Below, one piece after another: positions 25,796 to 34,118 of a stretch of DNA of 34,967 bases (its first letter is position 1; each line of letters opens with the position of its first letter). Under the pieces are notes generated by a model. It saw nothing but the letters and a program-made list of their open reading frames with translations. It searched no databases and was not told the origin of the DNA. Source of the stretch: CAXXOZ01 sp963676435 (GTDB lineage: Bacteria; Bacillota; Clostridia; Lachnospirales; Lachnospiraceae); contig CAXXOZ010000019.1 in NCBI GenBank assembly GCA_963676435.2, forward strand, positions 1 through 34,967. Direction: 5' to 3'. The position numbers and the translations under genes are program-made.

Positions 25796-26590
25796 ATGGA
25801 ATATAAAATAGATTTAAACAAAGCACTTGAACTTTCAAAGGAACTTGCCATTATGGCTGGAAAAGAGATAATGAAAATTTATAAAACAGATTTTGATATT
25901 GAGTACAAGGGAGATGACTCTCCTTTGACTCAGGCGGATAAAGAAGCAAATAATATTATTCTTTCCGGTTTGAGAGATGAATTTTCATTAGATGTGGCAT
26001 ACCTTTCAGAAGAAGAAAAGGATAATAAAAGCAGAATACAAAAGAAATACTGTTTTGTAATTGACCCATTGGATGGCACAAAAGAGTTTGTTAAAAAAAA
26101 TGGGGAATTTACTGTAAATATTGGATTGGTAGAGGATGGAAAACCCATAATGGGAGTTATATATGCACCTGTACTAGGAAAACTTTATTTTTCAAGTATT
26201 GATGTAGGTGCATTTCTTCAGTTAGAGGGAAAAGAACCCGAAAAAATAGAAGTTTCAGATAAGTTAAAAGAACTAATACTAGTTGGAAGTAAATCGCATA
26301 AAAGTGAAAAACTAGATAAAATGTTTGAAGATCATGGTGACAAGATTAAAGAAATGGTATCATGTGGAAGTTCTTTAAAAGGTTGTATGGTAGCATCAGG
26401 TAATGCAGACATATATTATAGGTTTGGACTAACTTGTGAGTGGGATACCTGTGCGATGCAGAGTATAGCAGAATGTGCTGGAGCAACTGTTATGCAGATG
26501 GATAAAACGCCACTTACATATAACAGAGATAATACATTAAATGAAAAAGGATTTTTTATAGTAAATAAAAAAGAAAATATATTTGTATAG
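25796..26590 (+). CDS. cysQ: 3'(2'),5'-bisphosphate nucleotidase (CysQ-like)
   Basis: 264 residues of the inositol-monophosphatase fold. Metal-site motifs are SEEEK, FVIDPLDGTKEF and the C-terminal CEWDTCAMQSIAECAGATV. QADKEANNII near the N-terminus is also typical. It hydrolyses PAP, the by-product of PAPS-dependent sulfotransferases, to AMP and phosphate, which relieves product inhibition. Its place between the PAPS-making and sulfotransferase genes fits this role. Other IMPase-family substrates cannot be excluded by sequence alone. Confidence 0.92.
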   Translation: MEYKIDLNKALELSKELAIMAGKEIMKIYKTDFDIEYKGDDSPLTQADKEANNIILSGLRDEFSLDVAYLSEEEKDNKSRIQKKYCFVIDPLDGTKEFVKKNGEFTVNIGLVEDGKPIMGVIYAPVLGKLYFSSIDVGAFLQLEGKEPEKIEVSDKLKELILVGSKSHKSEKLDKMFEDHGDKIKEMVSCGSSLKGCMVASGNADIYYRFGLTCEWDTCAMQSIAECAGATVMQMDKTPLTYNRDNTLNEKGFFIVNKKENIFV

Positions 26591-26622
26591 ATTCTTTAAT
26601 TATAAGAAAGGACTATTTAGAA

Positions 26623-28017
26623 TTGAATAATAAAATAAAAACCATATATTTGCATATAGGAGTTCATAAGACAGGATCATCAAGTATACAGGAAACATTT
26701 TATAAAAATGTTGAAATAGTTGAAGAATTAGGGTACTTGTATCCTAAAAAATGGATATTGAATCATGGATTTGTTTTTTTTCCAATGTTTGCAGAACATC
26801 CGGAAAAACATCTTTCTAATTTAAGAAAAAACAGAACAAATGAAGAATGCGTTGCTATAAATGAGGAAAATAGAAAAAATATTTTAGAAGAATTAAATGA
26901 ATTTAAAGGTGAAAAGGTTGTTTTTTCAGGTGAGGATATATCACCAATGCCTTATGATAAAGTTGTCAAATTGAAAGAGTACCTAAATGAAATAATGCCA
27001 AATGCAGAAATAAAGGTTATTATTTGTACTCGTGAGATATCTGGATATGCAACATCGTATGTACAACAAAGAGCAAAAGCAGGAGGAAAGAAAAACGCAA
27101 TTCAGACAGCTTTGGTTAATAACAAAATATATAAGCCAAGATTAGAGAAGTTCATAGAGATTTTTGGAAAAAATAGTATTACTTCGTATAAATTTGAAGA
27201 AGCAGTAAAACATCCAGAAGGTCCTGTTGGGTACTTTATGAATGTAATTGGTATGTCAAATAATGATATTGAAAAAATTGATATTATTAGAACTAATGAA
27301 AGTGTTAGTGATAAAAGTGTTGATTTGAATAAATATATAGATGATATTTTTCCGTTAATTACGGATGTAGGTGTTTCGGAAGTTAGGGAAGCCAGAGATA
27401 AGGTACCTTTAAACAAAATATCAGGAACAAAATTTATATTGCCAGTAGAAATTCAAAAAAAAATAAGAGCAGAAAATATGGATGATACCATATGGCTTAA
27501 AGAAAAACTTGGAATTGATTACACAAATGAAGAAAAATATAAAATTCCTGAAGCAATGATTTTTGACGAAGTTTATGAGAAAGAAATGAAAATGATTTCA
27601 TCTCAGATGACACCTTTGATATTGAATTTAACTTATAGATATTTTAATAGTAAAATAACGAATGAAGTTTTAGACTTAATTAGTAGAACAACATTTGAAA
27701 AGTTGTTGATATATTATAATGATAACTACAATGAAATAATAAACAATGAAAATCTAAACAATTTAATTGAAAATAAAATTATTGAGAATCTGTTACTGGA
27801 AAAGAGAAGTAGGGAAATCATTTCGTTCGCCGAAAAAATCGAAGGGAATCCAACTTATAATGAAGCTGATTGTTATAGGGAAATAGCACTGTTATGTGAA
27901 AAAACCCAACAAATCGAGGCAGCACTTTACTTTATGAAAATTGCAAAAGATTTTCGACCTACAGGTGAATTTATTTTAAAAAAATGCTCTCAATATGAAA
28001 ATCAGCTTATAAAATAA
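26623..28017 (+). CDS. PAPS-dependent sulfotransferase-family protein (first of pair)
   Basis: 464 residues from TTG 26623 (AAAGGA about 10 nt upstream; the N-terminus matches the paralog, MNNKIKTIYLHIG). The PAPS 5'-phosphosulfate loop is seen as HKTGSSSIQ (residues 15-23). The 3'-phosphate site is TREISGYATSYVQ, with Arg137 and Ser145 at the usual 8-residue distance. The sulfotransferase domain covers roughly residues 1-220. About 240 further residues are mainly helical and end in a TPR-like hairpin (EIALLCEKTQQIEAALYFMK). No signal peptide or membrane segment is seen, so it acts in the cytoplasm, probably on a lipid-linked or nucleotide-sugar precursor. Acceptor unknown. Confidence 0.88.
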   Translation: MNNKIKTIYLHIGVHKTGSSSIQETFYKNVEIVEELGYLYPKKWILNHGFVFFPMFAEHPEKHLSNLRKNRTNEECVAINEENRKNILEELNEFKGEKVVFSGEDISPMPYDKVVKLKEYLNEIMPNAEIKVIICTREISGYATSYVQQRAKAGGKKNAIQTALVNNKIYKPRLEKFIEIFGKNSITSYKFEEAVKHPEGPVGYFMNVIGMSNNDIEKIDIIRTNESVSDKSVDLNKYIDDIFPLITDVGVSEVREARDKVPLNKISGTKFILPVEIQKKIRAENMDDTIWLKEKLGIDYTNEEKYKIPEAMIFDEVYEKEMKMISSQMTPLILNLTYRYFNSKITNEVLDLISRTTFEKLLIYYNDNYNEIINNENLNNLIENKIIENLLLEKRSREIISFAEKIEGNPTYNEADCYREIALLCEKTQQIEAALYFMKIAKDFRPTGEFILKKCSQYENQLIK

Positions 28018-28073
28018 ATTTAATTATATTACTAATAAGAGATAAATGCTTATTAACTTTAGAGGAGTAATAG

Positions 28074-29561
28074 ATGAATAATCAAGTTAAAACAATTTAT
28101 TTACATGCGGGAATGCCAAAGACCGCATCGACGAGTATACAGGATACTCTTGATATTAACAGAAACCTGCTAATGCAGATGGGGTATCTTTATCCATATA
28201 ATCATACAGAAAATTATGGAGCACTTTTTTATACTAAATTTCTTGAGGAACCTGAGAAATATTTTAGAAGTATAAAGAATAACAGAAGCAGGAAAGATTG
28301 TGAAAAAATATGCAAAAAAAGTCATGAATCATTAGTTAAAGACTTAGAAACATCCAAATGTGATAAAGTTATTTTTTCTGGAGAAGTGTTTTCTTTAATG
28401 CCAGAAGAAATGCTAAGGAAGACAAAAGAATATTTAAAGTCTTTAATGCCTGAAAGTGAGATAAAAGTGATTTTATATACTAGAGAAATTTCGGATTATA
28501 TTAATAGTTATATACAGGAAAGAATTAAAGAAAAGGGAGATGTTGGTAATATTTATAACAATCATAATAAATATGAAAAAGCACTTTCTAAGTTGTCGAA
28601 AGTTTTCGGAAAAAATAATATTACTGTACATAAATTCGAGGATACATTTGTACATAAATATGGACCTGTTGGTCACCTTTGTGATTTGTTAGGATTATCA
28701 GACAATGAAGTTGAGAAATTAAATATAATAAGAACAAACGAAGGTATAAAGGATATTCCTATTGATATGATAAGTTATATTAATACAATATTTCCTATGT
28801 TAAAAGATCAAAAACTTAACGAAAACAGAACTTATATAGATTTAGATCCGATAAGAAACCTTTCAGGAAATAAGTTTGTTTTACCTATAGAAACTCGAAA
28901 GAAGATAAGAGAAAATTCAAAAGAAGACATTTTGTGGCTTAAAGAAAATTTTTCTATAGACTATAGTAATGAACCAGTATACCAAGAACCATCGGAAATG
29001 ATTTTTGATGAAGTATTTGAAAAAGAAATGAAGAATGCTTCTGGTAAATTATCAAAAACTGTATTAATTCTTACATATAGTTATTTTGAGTATAAATTGG
29101 ACAATAGTAATTTAGATAGTATAAGTATAAAAACTTTTAATAATTTGATTGAATATTATAATGAAAATTATATGAATATTTTTTCGAAGAACTCTACAAA
29201 ACAAATGTTAGAGAAATATAAAAAAATCATTCAAAAGAGAAAGAAAAGAATAGATACTTTAGAAGAATTAAAAACAAACATATCAAAGAACAAAAAGCAC
29301 GATGAAGCAAATTATTATCGAGATATTGCAATTTTTTGTGAAAAGCATAACAAGATCGAAGCAGCAAAAAGTTTTATGGAAATAGCAAAACTTTATAAAC
29401 CTTATACAGAGTCCATTTCAAAAAGATATGATAAATATTCAGAGTTATTTGAAAAGAAAGAGATTTTAAAAGCACAAAAGGAAGAAGCTAGTAATGTTTC
29501 TTTAGTAAGAAAAGTTGCAAGAAAATTTAAAAAAAATGTGAAGAAAGTTTTAAATAAATAA
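28074..29561 (+). CDS. PAPS-dependent sulfotransferase-family protein (second of pair)
   Basis: 495 residues, starting at ATG 28074 behind AGAGGAG. It is a full-length paralog of the preceding gene and aligns without gaps for at least the first 150 residues: PKTASTSIQ (15-23) for the phosphosulfate loop and TREISDYINSYIQ with Arg137/Ser145 for the 3'-phosphate site. The middle (RTNEGIKDIPIDM, EEMIFDEVFEKEMK-like) and the C-terminal TPR-like hairpin (DIAIFCEKHNKIEAAKSFME) are also shared. It adds a Lys/Arg-rich tail (KVARKFKKNVKKVLNK) that could bind membrane phosphates or the polymer. The divergence suggests a different acceptor or position from its neighbour. Confidence 0.88.
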   Translation: MNNQVKTIYLHAGMPKTASTSIQDTLDINRNLLMQMGYLYPYNHTENYGALFYTKFLEEPEKYFRSIKNNRSRKDCEKICKKSHESLVKDLETSKCDKVIFSGEVFSLMPEEMLRKTKEYLKSLMPESEIKVILYTREISDYINSYIQERIKEKGDVGNIYNNHNKYEKALSKLSKVFGKNNITVHKFEDTFVHKYGPVGHLCDLLGLSDNEVEKLNIIRTNEGIKDIPIDMISYINTIFPMLKDQKLNENRTYIDLDPIRNLSGNKFVLPIETRKKIRENSKEDILWLKENFSIDYSNEPVYQEPSEMIFDEVFEKEMKNASGKLSKTVLILTYSYFEYKLDNSNLDSISIKTFNNLIEYYNENYMNIFSKNSTKQMLEKYKKIIQKRKKRIDTLEELKTNISKNKKHDEANYYRDIAIFCEKHNKIEAAKSFMEIAKLYKPYTESISKRYDKYSELFEKKEILKAQKEEASNVSLVRKVARKFKKNVKKVLNK

Positions 29562-29573
29562 TAATGTATAACG

Positions 29574-29611
29574 AAAAGTTGTAAGAATATAGATTTATTA
29601 TTCTAACTTTT
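29574..29611 (+). terminator. Hairpin after the second sulfotransferase gene
   Basis: AAAAGTT and AGAATA pair with TATTCT and AACTTTT around a 9-nt loop with a 3-nt bulge. There is no T run beyond the stem, so function as a terminator is uncertain. Confidence 0.45.
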
Positions 29612-29614
29612 GAA

Positions 29615-29657
29615 AAATAAGTGGGGCACGATTCTTTGAATCGCACCCCGCTTATTT
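29615..29657. terminator. Bidirectional terminator between convergent genes
   Basis: Long hairpin: 12-bp outer stem (AAATAAGTGGGG with CCCCGCTTATTT, one G-U), a 2x2 mismatch, and a 6-bp inner stem CGATTC/GAATCG with a TTT loop. It lies between the sulfotransferase stop and the convergent lysozyme stop. The minus strand reads a T-rich tract after it. Confidence 0.8.
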
Positions 29658-29674
29658 ATGATATAGAATCATTT

Positions 29675-32600
29675 TTAGTCTATTATATATACATTCATAT
29701 CAACTCTCCCATAAATACCATCAACATTTCCATCACTTGTATATTGCCATAAATCATCTGGTGAATAGGTTGAAGACGGAGAGGTTACTCCCCAGTGTGC
29801 TAGCCAGATACCACCAGCAGCGTTTAATTTATCATACTCTAATACATTTTTAAAATAATTGGGATTAGCATAAGTTCCTACATTGCTATAACCTTCAGCT
29901 TTTATGGCCTTAACAAACTTCAAACACATATTGGTTAAAAGAGTTCCACTTGTATAAGGATTTAAATTATGTGAAGCTTTATATCCATCTGCGTCTTCCA
30001 TGTCAAACCAAACTCCCATTTCAGGATATCTACCTTTTAAAAGTCTAAGCATATGCTCAATTTCACCGTCTACCATATCTAATGTTAGTGCATAGGAGTA
30101 GATATATACACCGTAAGGTATTCCAAGGCGTTCACATTCATTCATATTATAAATTGCTTCTGAGTCATCCTGAGATGTTTCATCTTGGCCCCAACCGATT
30201 CTAATTATTGCAAAATCTATACCGTCATTTTTTACAGTTTCCCAATCAATAAGAGAAGAACTATAAGCAGTTGTACCTTGATAACTTGATACATCTATTC
30301 CTGTTAGGGACATTAGTTCTCCAAAGCTGTTAAAGTAATAGCTTCTGTCATCTATAGTGTTCCAACCAATAAGGAGAGAACCATTCACGGTGTAATAGAC
30401 TATTCCTGATTTTTTTTGAGTATAATCCTTTTGTCCCCAATAAGTAGTTCCGTCAACTTCATTGTAAGATTTTATGAGATAGTAATATTTAATTCCCTTT
30501 TTTACAGTGGTATCAGTAAATTCATTACTTGAAACATCGTCTAAAACTCTCCACTCTTCATAACTACTTTTTCTAAAAATTCTATAACCGGTTGCTTCAT
30601 CTATGGAATCCCATGTAAGTCTAATACCGTTTGAGTATTCTTCAGGCTCGTTTAAAGTTGGAGTACTCGGATAATATGTAACAGCACTTTTGATGTCAAA
30701 ATCAGAAAAAGTGCTCCAGTAAGAGTTGCCATTATTATCTTTATATATAGCTCTGACAATATATTCATATTGAACACCAGTTTTAGCAGATTTATTTAAG
30801 TAAGTAGTTTTTTTAGTGTAACCCATAAGTTTCCATTCAGCACCTGTAGTTCTTCTATAAACAGCGTATGAAGTTGCGTTATTAACAGCGTCCCAAGTAA
30901 TTCTTATACTATTTGTATAAACAGGAGGTTCGGCAGAAATTATATCAGGTTCATCAGGAAAATATGAATAACCTTGTAATGTATCGGAAGAAGAAAAGTC
31001 ACTATAATATTTAACATCATTAACCTCGTTGAAAGCTCTAACCTTATAATAGTATATAACTCCTATTTTACCAGAAGTATCAGAATAAGAAGTAACTGTG
31101 TTGTCATAAATCCATTGAATTTTTTCCCAGGAAGATGAACCAGGAGCTTTTCTGTAAACAATATAACCTGTAGCACTGTCAACCTGACTCCATGAAAGAG
31201 CATATTCTGTTTTAGTACTAATGTTTTCAACAGTTGTAGTTGTAGGGCAGTATGTGACGGTACCTAAAGTACCATCCTCGGAGTAAGTGCTCCAGTAAGC
31301 ATTATCACTATCCGGATTATAAATAGCCCTAACCATATATTCATATTCAACTCCTGTTTTTGCGGATTTATTTAAGTAAGTAGTTTTTTTAGTGTAACCC
31401 ATAAGTTTCCATTCAGCACCTAAGATTCTCCTATAAACAGCATATGAAGTTGCGTTGTTAACATCTTCCCATGTGATTTTATATTTTTAGAAAACCTTGT
31501 AGTTTCGGCAAAGGTTATTTTAGGTTCATCAGGAAAATATGAATAACCTTGTAATGTATCGGAAGAAGAAAAGTCACTATAATATTTAACATCATTAACC
31601 TCGTTGAAAGCTCTAACCTTATAATAGTATTTAATTCCTATTTTACCAGAAGTATCAGAATAAGAAGTAATTGTGTTGTCATAAATCCATTCAATTTTCT
31701 CCATGAAGAAGCACCAGGAGCCTTTCTATAAATGATATAACCTGTAGCACTGTCAACCTGACTCCATAAAATATTAAACTCTGTTTTAGTAGTAACAGAT
31801 TCAATTGAGGTTGTTGTATCAGAACAATATGTAACAGCTCTTAAAATATTTAATTCAGAATAAGTACTCATACTAGAGTCTTCAAAAACAGCCTTTACCA
31901 TATACTCATATTCGACTCCAGTCTTTGCAGATCTATTTAAATAGGTAGTATTGCTAGTATAGCCTAACAGCTTCCATTCACTCCCTATAGTTCTTCTGTA
32001 AACGGCATATGAAGTTGCATCATCAACAGCTTCCCAGTAAATTCTTATGCTTTTGGAAAATCTTGTTGTTTCAGCAGAAATCATCATTGGAAAATCATGA
32101 GAATAAGAGGTTTCTTTTAAACTATTCGTTGTACTAAAGTCTGAGAAGTAAGAAACGCTGCTGTCTTTATAATGAGTTATAACTGTATATTCATATTCAA
32201 CTCCATATTCGCATGAAGTATCTTTGTATGAAGTATTAGTAACTCCAGTTAAAGTTTCTAGAAGAGTATAACTATTGCTTTCAGTTTTTCGATAAACTGA
32301 ATAACCAGTCACACCTGAAACCTCAATCCATGAAAGGGATATTCCAGTTTTCAAGGCAACGGCAGACGAAAGAGTTGTACTATCAGTAGAAATAGTTACA
32401 AAAGGTATACTATTTGCAGTAGCATAAGCCTGTGCCACAGATCCTTCATAACCATATATTGTTACAGAAGAAGAACCACTAAAAGCACTTAGTGAAATAG
32501 ATGTTACGCTCTCTGGTATTACAACATAAGTTAGATTTGAACAATTTTCAAAAGCTAAATCATTTATTGTAGTTAAACCATCCAACATGGTTACACCTTT

Positions 32601-32817
32601 TTAAAGTAGAGTTACCAGAAAATACTGATGAGTTTATGGTTGTAACACCAGCAGGAATTTCAACATATTCTTCACTTCCTGAATATGCCGTTAAGGCTCC
32701 AGATTCAATTGTAAATAGATTTTCAGCTTCGACTTTTCCTAAAAGAATAACTTGAAAAAACAAGAAAACTGCTAGAAAGAGGAAAGTTTTAAAAATAATT
32801 GATAGCTTTTTGTTCAT
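29675..32817 (-). pseudogene. Secreted GH25 lysozyme with BspA-type and FN3-like repeats, three frameshifts
   Basis: Starts at ATG 32817 behind AAAGGGG. Order after joining frames: signal peptide (about 1-31), a short BspA-type leucine-rich part (GVTTINSSVFSGNSTL, IPESVTSISLSAFSG), seven FN3-like domains of about 96 residues, one cell-wall-binding-like repeat (IGWNTIDDRSYYFNSFGEL) and a C-terminal GH25 muramidase. The muramidase shows LTGIDVSSYQG, VWFDMEDADGY with the Asp-x-Glu pair, and DLWQYTSDGNVDGIYG. Three indels break it: near 32594-32598 (one base extra), 31701-31702 (one G missing on the coding strand) and 31477-31480 (one A missing). The intact last piece, 31402-29675, holds the catalytic domain but no signal. 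It would cut peptidoglycan outside the cell. Confidence 0.88.
30831..31982 (-). repeat. About 576-bp tandem coding repeat (pair of FN3-like domains)
   Basis: The same landmark TTCCATTCA (plus strand) occurs at 30831, 31407 and 31972. A second landmark around GAATAACCTTGTAATGTATC recurs at 30966 and 31541. The 30.8-31.0 and 31.4-31.6 kb copies are nearly identical over long stretches, so the duplication of a two-domain unit (about 192 residues) is recent. The third copy is more diverged. Confidence 0.8.
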
Positions 32818-32855
32818 TAAAAGACCCCTTTATGTTGTGTAGTACTATATTTCCT

Positions 32856-32884
32856 ATTATAACATAGTTTTAAAAATTTAGCAA
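32856..32884 (-). promoter_or_regulatory. Promoter of the lysozyme gene
   Basis: On the minus strand TTGCTA (32884-32879), 17-nt spacer, TATAAT (32861-32856), 39 nt before the start codon. Confidence 0.75.
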
Positions 32885-32904
32885 TATGTAGTACTTGTTA
32901 AAGT

Positions 32905-32934
32905 TTGACAAAGATTTTTGTTTCTTTTTATAAT
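32905..32934 (+). promoter_or_regulatory. Promoter of the zinc-ribbon gene
   Basis: TTGACA (32905-32910), 18-nt spacer, TATAAT (32929-32934), 30 nt before the start codon. It is divergent from the lysozyme promoter. Confidence 0.8.
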
Positions 32935-32964
32935 TATTTCATAAATAATTTTTGGGAGGTTTTT

Positions 32965-33349
32965 ATGGTTAAAGTATGCCCTGAGTGTGAGTTTTTAAAT
33001 AAAGAAAATGCTAAATTTTGTGGTAAATGTTCGACAGATTTAAATGGAATAGAAGCAGTTGATGAAAGAAGCTTACCAGAAAAACCTGTGGAAAAACTTT
33101 GGGTTTGGCAGGATTCTGCGTCTATAATAGGATTTATTTTCAACTATGTTTGGAATATTTGTTTTCTCAGTGATATTATTGCCAGTTGGACTTGTTTGTT
33201 CGATTTTTGGCTTGAAAAGTCCGATTTTAAAGGTTTTATCTATATTTGGGATAGTACTTTCTATATTGGCGGCATTAATAAAGGTTGTTTATACTCTAAT
33301 ATATTATGATATGATACCATCATGGGTGATGAATGGTATAATCTTTTGA
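32965..33349 (+). pseudogene. Zinc-ribbon membrane protein, one frameshift
   Basis: Starts at ATG 32965 after GGGAGG. The N-terminus is a zinc ribbon with two Cys pairs (VCPECEFLN and FCGKCSTDL), followed by a short linker and hydrophobic helices. The frame from the start leaves the expected course near 33143-33146. Dropping one A gives GFIFTMFGIFVFSVILL and continues to 33349 with two or three membrane segments (about 127 residues). As printed, the first frame runs on to 33309 with an unlikely sequence. Small zinc-ribbon plus membrane proteins are common in Clostridia and have no assigned function. Confidence 0.72.
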
Positions 33350-33362
33350 CAGGAATAAATAT

Positions 33363-33696
33363 ATGAAAAAAATACATATTGTTACATTTTATTTTCTTTT
33401 TATATTCTTTATGTGGGATATTTTCAAAAATGGCTTCTAGAGAAGTCTTTTTCTCATTTAATTTCTTTGTGTTTTATGGAGCGGTATTAGCATTATTGTT
33501 TATATACGCTTTATTATGGCAACAAATTTTAAAATCTATTCCTTTATCAAGTGCATATCTTAATAAAGCAATAGTGGTTATTTGGGGAATGGTTTGGGGG
33601 GCTATTTTTTTTGGTGAAAAAATCAAATGGAATATGATATTAGGAGCAGTTATAATAATAATAGGCATATTAGTGGTGGTAAAAGATAATGGATAA
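33363..33696 (+). CDS. SMR-sized DMT-superfamily transporter, frameshift at start
   Basis: About 110 residues with four membrane helices. ATG 33363 (AGGA upstream) is followed by seven A; with six it would read MKKYILLHFIFFLYSLCGIF and join the open frame. As printed, the only start in the long frame is TTG 33379, which lacks a ribosome site. The C-terminal half (IPLSSAYLNKAIVVIWG, IFFGEKIKWNMILGAVIII) is typical of the EmrE/ArnE-like 4-helix family. It overlaps the next gene, a second 4-helix protein, by 8 nt, so a heterodimer is likely. ArnE/ArnF pairs flip lipid-linked sugars; the substrate here is unknown. Confidence 0.75.
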
Positions 33697-34030
33697 ATTT
33701 CTATATGTAGTGATTTTTTTAGGAGCAGTTTTAATTTCCTCTGTTGCACAGATAGTGTTAAAGGCAAGCAGTGGTAAAAAATATGAAAATATTATAAGAG
33801 AGTATTTAAATCCAATGGTAATGGGAGCATATATTGTGTTTTTTGGAGCTACTCTTATATCCACCTTTGCATATAGAGAAATACCTCTCTCGCTAGGTCC
33901 CATATTAGAATCAAGTGGTTATGTTTATGTGACTATTTTAAGTTTTATGTTTTTAAAGGAAAAGATTAGTACAAAAAAACTTGTAGGAAATGTTTTGATT
34001 ATTCTTGGAATAATCATATCATTTTTATAA
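33689..34030 (+). CDS. SMR-sized DMT-superfamily transporter (partner)
   Basis: 113 residues, four membrane helices, start overlapping the preceding gene. Family marks: SSVAQIVLKASSGK near the first helix, then a second helix with AYIVFFGATLISTFAYREIP, LGPILESSGYVYVTI and FLKEKISTKKLVGNVLIILG. The pair looks like paired small multidrug-resistance or ArnE/ArnF-type proteins. The gene ends 89 nt before a LysR-type regulator on the same strand. Confidence 0.85.
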   Translation: MDKFLYVVIFLGAVLISSVAQIVLKASSGKKYENIIREYLNPMVMGAYIVFFGATLISTFAYREIPLSLGPILESSGYVYVTILSFMFLKEKISTKKLVGNVLIILGIIISFL

Positions 34031-34055
34031 ATAAAATATTTAATGCATATATAAG

Positions 34056-34084
34056 TTGATATATAATAAGATATAGGATATATT
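34056..34084 (+). promoter_or_regulatory. Promoter of the LysR-type regulator gene
   Basis: TTGATA (34056-34061), 17-nt spacer, TATATT (34079-34084), 34 nt before the ATG. Confidence 0.6.
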
Positions 34085-34118
34085 TGTTGTAGATTTATTT
34101 TTTTATGGGGGTAAAAGA

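Noticed and set aside
30831..31982. Insertion sequence or CRISPR behind the repeats
   Set aside because: The repeats are in frame, code for FN3-like domains, have no transposase and no spacer pattern.
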